Source: Sphingomonadales bacterium
Lineage (GTDB): Bacteria; Pseudomonadota; Alphaproteobacteria; Sphingomonadales; Sphingomonadaceae
Reading direction: 5' to 3'
Assembly (NCBI GenBank): GCA_004292705.1
Contig: RDXA01000151.1
Coordinates: 1-6,092, forward strand
DNA length: 6,092 bases
The position numbers and the translations under genes are program-made. Below the pieces are notes generated by a model. The model was given only the letters and a program-made list of their open reading frames with translations. It made no database searches and had not been told where the DNA came from. Shown here piece by piece: positions 5,017-6,092 of the stretch. Position 1 is the stretch's first letter, and each line of letters begins with the position of its first letter.

Positions 5017-6092
5017 CTTCATCATCCGCGCTGCCGCCGTCTCGGTCGCCTTGCCATAGGGCGGCTTGAGGCCGCCGAGCTTGGCAATGTCGATCTTGGG
5101 CTGGTGATAGACCGCGCGGGCGTGGCTGAACTCGCGGAAGCCCTCGATCGCGTGGTAGCTGCCCATCCCTGATGGCCCGACCCCGCCGAAGGGCAGATCC
5201 TCCATCGAGACATGGAACACCACATCATTGGTAGTCACCCCGCCCGAAATCGTGCGGGTCAGCACGCGCTCCTGCTCGGACTTGTCCTCGCCGAAATAGT
5301 AGAGGCCGAGCGGTCGGTCGTGTTCGTTGATGTAATCCACCGCCTGATCGACCGACTTGTAGGTCATCACCGGCAGAACGGGGCCGAAGATTTCTTCCTG
5401 CATCACCGTCATGCTGTCATCGACGCCGCGCAACACGGTGAGCGGCATCTTGCGCTGGTTGGCATTGCCGAAATCCTCGCCCGCGGGATTGACCTCGATC
5501 ACCTCGGCGCCCTTGCCGCGCGCGTCCTCGACCAGGCCTTGCAGCCGTTCGAAATGCCGGTCGGAAACGATCGAGGCGTAGTCGTCATTGTCGAGGATGC
5601 GCGGATACATCGCCGCCGCCGCCCCGGTTACACCTGCGACCGCTTCATCTGCCTTGTCCTCGGGCACCATCAGGTAATCGGGGGCGAGGCAGATCTGCCC
5701 GGCGTTCATCATCTTGCCGATCGCGATGCGTTCACCCGCCTTGGCGAAATCGGCGCTGCGACCCATGACAACCGGTGACTTTCCGCCCAGCTCCAGCGTT
5801 ACCGGCACGAGATTGGCCGCTGCCGCCTGCATCACGCGGCGGCCCGTGGCGGTCGATCCGGTGAAGACGAGGTGATCGAACGGAAGCGAGGAAAACGCAG
5901 CAGCGACTTCCGGGCTGCCGGTGACGACCGCCACTTCCTCAGGTGCAAAGTATTCCGCGGTGAGCTGCGCCATCAGCTCGCTGGTGCGCTCGGTAAATTC
6001 GGATGGCTTGATCATCGCCCGGTTGCCCGCGGCGAGCACCTGCATCAGCGGGCCGAAGGCGAGCTGCACCGGGAAATTCCACGGGCTGATGC
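5014..6092 (-). CDS. Coniferyl-aldehyde dehydrogenase-type NAD(P)-dependent aldehyde dehydrogenase (partial, N-terminus outside window)
   Basis: This oxidises an aldehyde to its acid with NAD(P)+, probably in the cytoplasm. About 358 residues are visible, starting within the PWNFP block at the right edge, so roughly the first 110-120 residues are missing. The family residues are present: Asn of PWNFP (6076-6078), the cofactor-binding Lys of KPSE (6007-6009), FTGSTATG (Rossmann-like cofactor loop), the general base Glu of LELGGKSP (5791-5793), the catalytic Cys of GQICLAP (5689-5691), and EIFGPVLP. The APDYLMVPED stretch, HDRPLGLYYFG and PSGMGSYHAIEGFREFSHAR are typical of the coniferyl-aldehyde dehydrogenase subgroup. 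The true substrate is uncertain, because many bacteria with this type do not grow on lignin compounds. An internal GTG at 6067-6069 is not the start, because the conserved frame continues upstream of it. The gene ends in TAG 8 bases from the convergent gene. Confidence 0.93.
   Translation of the reverse strand, partial: ISPWNFPVQLAFGPLMQVLAAGNRAMIKPSEFTERTSELMAQLTAEYFAPEEVAVVTGSPEVAAAFSSLPFDHLVFTGSTATGRRVMQAAAANLVPVTLELGGKSPVVMGRSADFAKAGERIAIGKMMNAGQICLAPDYLMVPEDKADEAVAGVTGAAAAMYPRILDNDDYASIVSDRHFERLQGLVEDARGKGAEVIEVNPAGEDFGNANQRKMPLTVLRGVDDSMTVMQEEIFGPVLPVMTYKSVDQAVDYINEHDRPLGLYYFGEDKSEQERVLTRTISGGVTTNDVVFHVSMEDLPFGGVGPSGMGSYHAIEGFREFSHARAVYHQPKIDIAKLGGLKPPYGKATETAAARMMK

Overview
The window looks like chromosomal DNA from an alphaproteobacterium, most probably of the order Sphingomonadales (Erythrobacter/Sphingomonas-like). 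This is judged from protein character (the NuoB N-terminal region, the NuoE tail, separate nuoC and nuoD genes) and from a GC content near 62-64% in the nuo genes. The genus is an inference.

Positions 1-3966, minus strand: the 5' half of a respiratory complex I (NADH:quinone oxidoreductase, nuo) operon, transcribed right to left as nuoA, nuoB, nuoC, nuoD, an extra gene, nuoE, then the first codons of another gene at the window edge. NuoB, C, D and E belong to the peripheral arm (NuoB and D hold cluster N2 and the quinone site; NuoE carries [2Fe-2S] cluster N1a). NuoA is a membrane-arm subunit at the junction of the two arms. The genes are packed tightly: ATGA overlaps at A/B, C/D and E/next, a GTGA overlap at D/extra gene, and TAG|ATG abutting at extra gene/E. 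Only nuoB-nuoC has a gap, of 11 bases.

The extra gene (689-1144) is the most unusual item. It encodes a 151-residue, probably exported, possibly NTF2/SnoaL-like protein that is not a known complex I subunit. It sits without any spacer between nuoD and nuoE, and its GC (about 52% by hand count over 300 bases) is lower than that of both neighbours (about 62% and 64%).

Positions 3967-4249: divergent control region between nuoA and the next gene. It holds several dyads and a direct repeat but no convincing promoter.

Positions 4250-5005, plus strand: a 251-residue protein I do not recognise. It converges on a minus-strand aldehyde dehydrogenase gene (5014 to the window end, N-terminus cut off) of the coniferyl-aldehyde dehydrogenase type. 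The two stop codons form the ends of a perfect 14-base palindrome.

I see no RNA genes, insertion sequences, CRISPR arrays or prophage genes. Apart from the extra gene and the unknown gene, the region is ordinary core metabolism.
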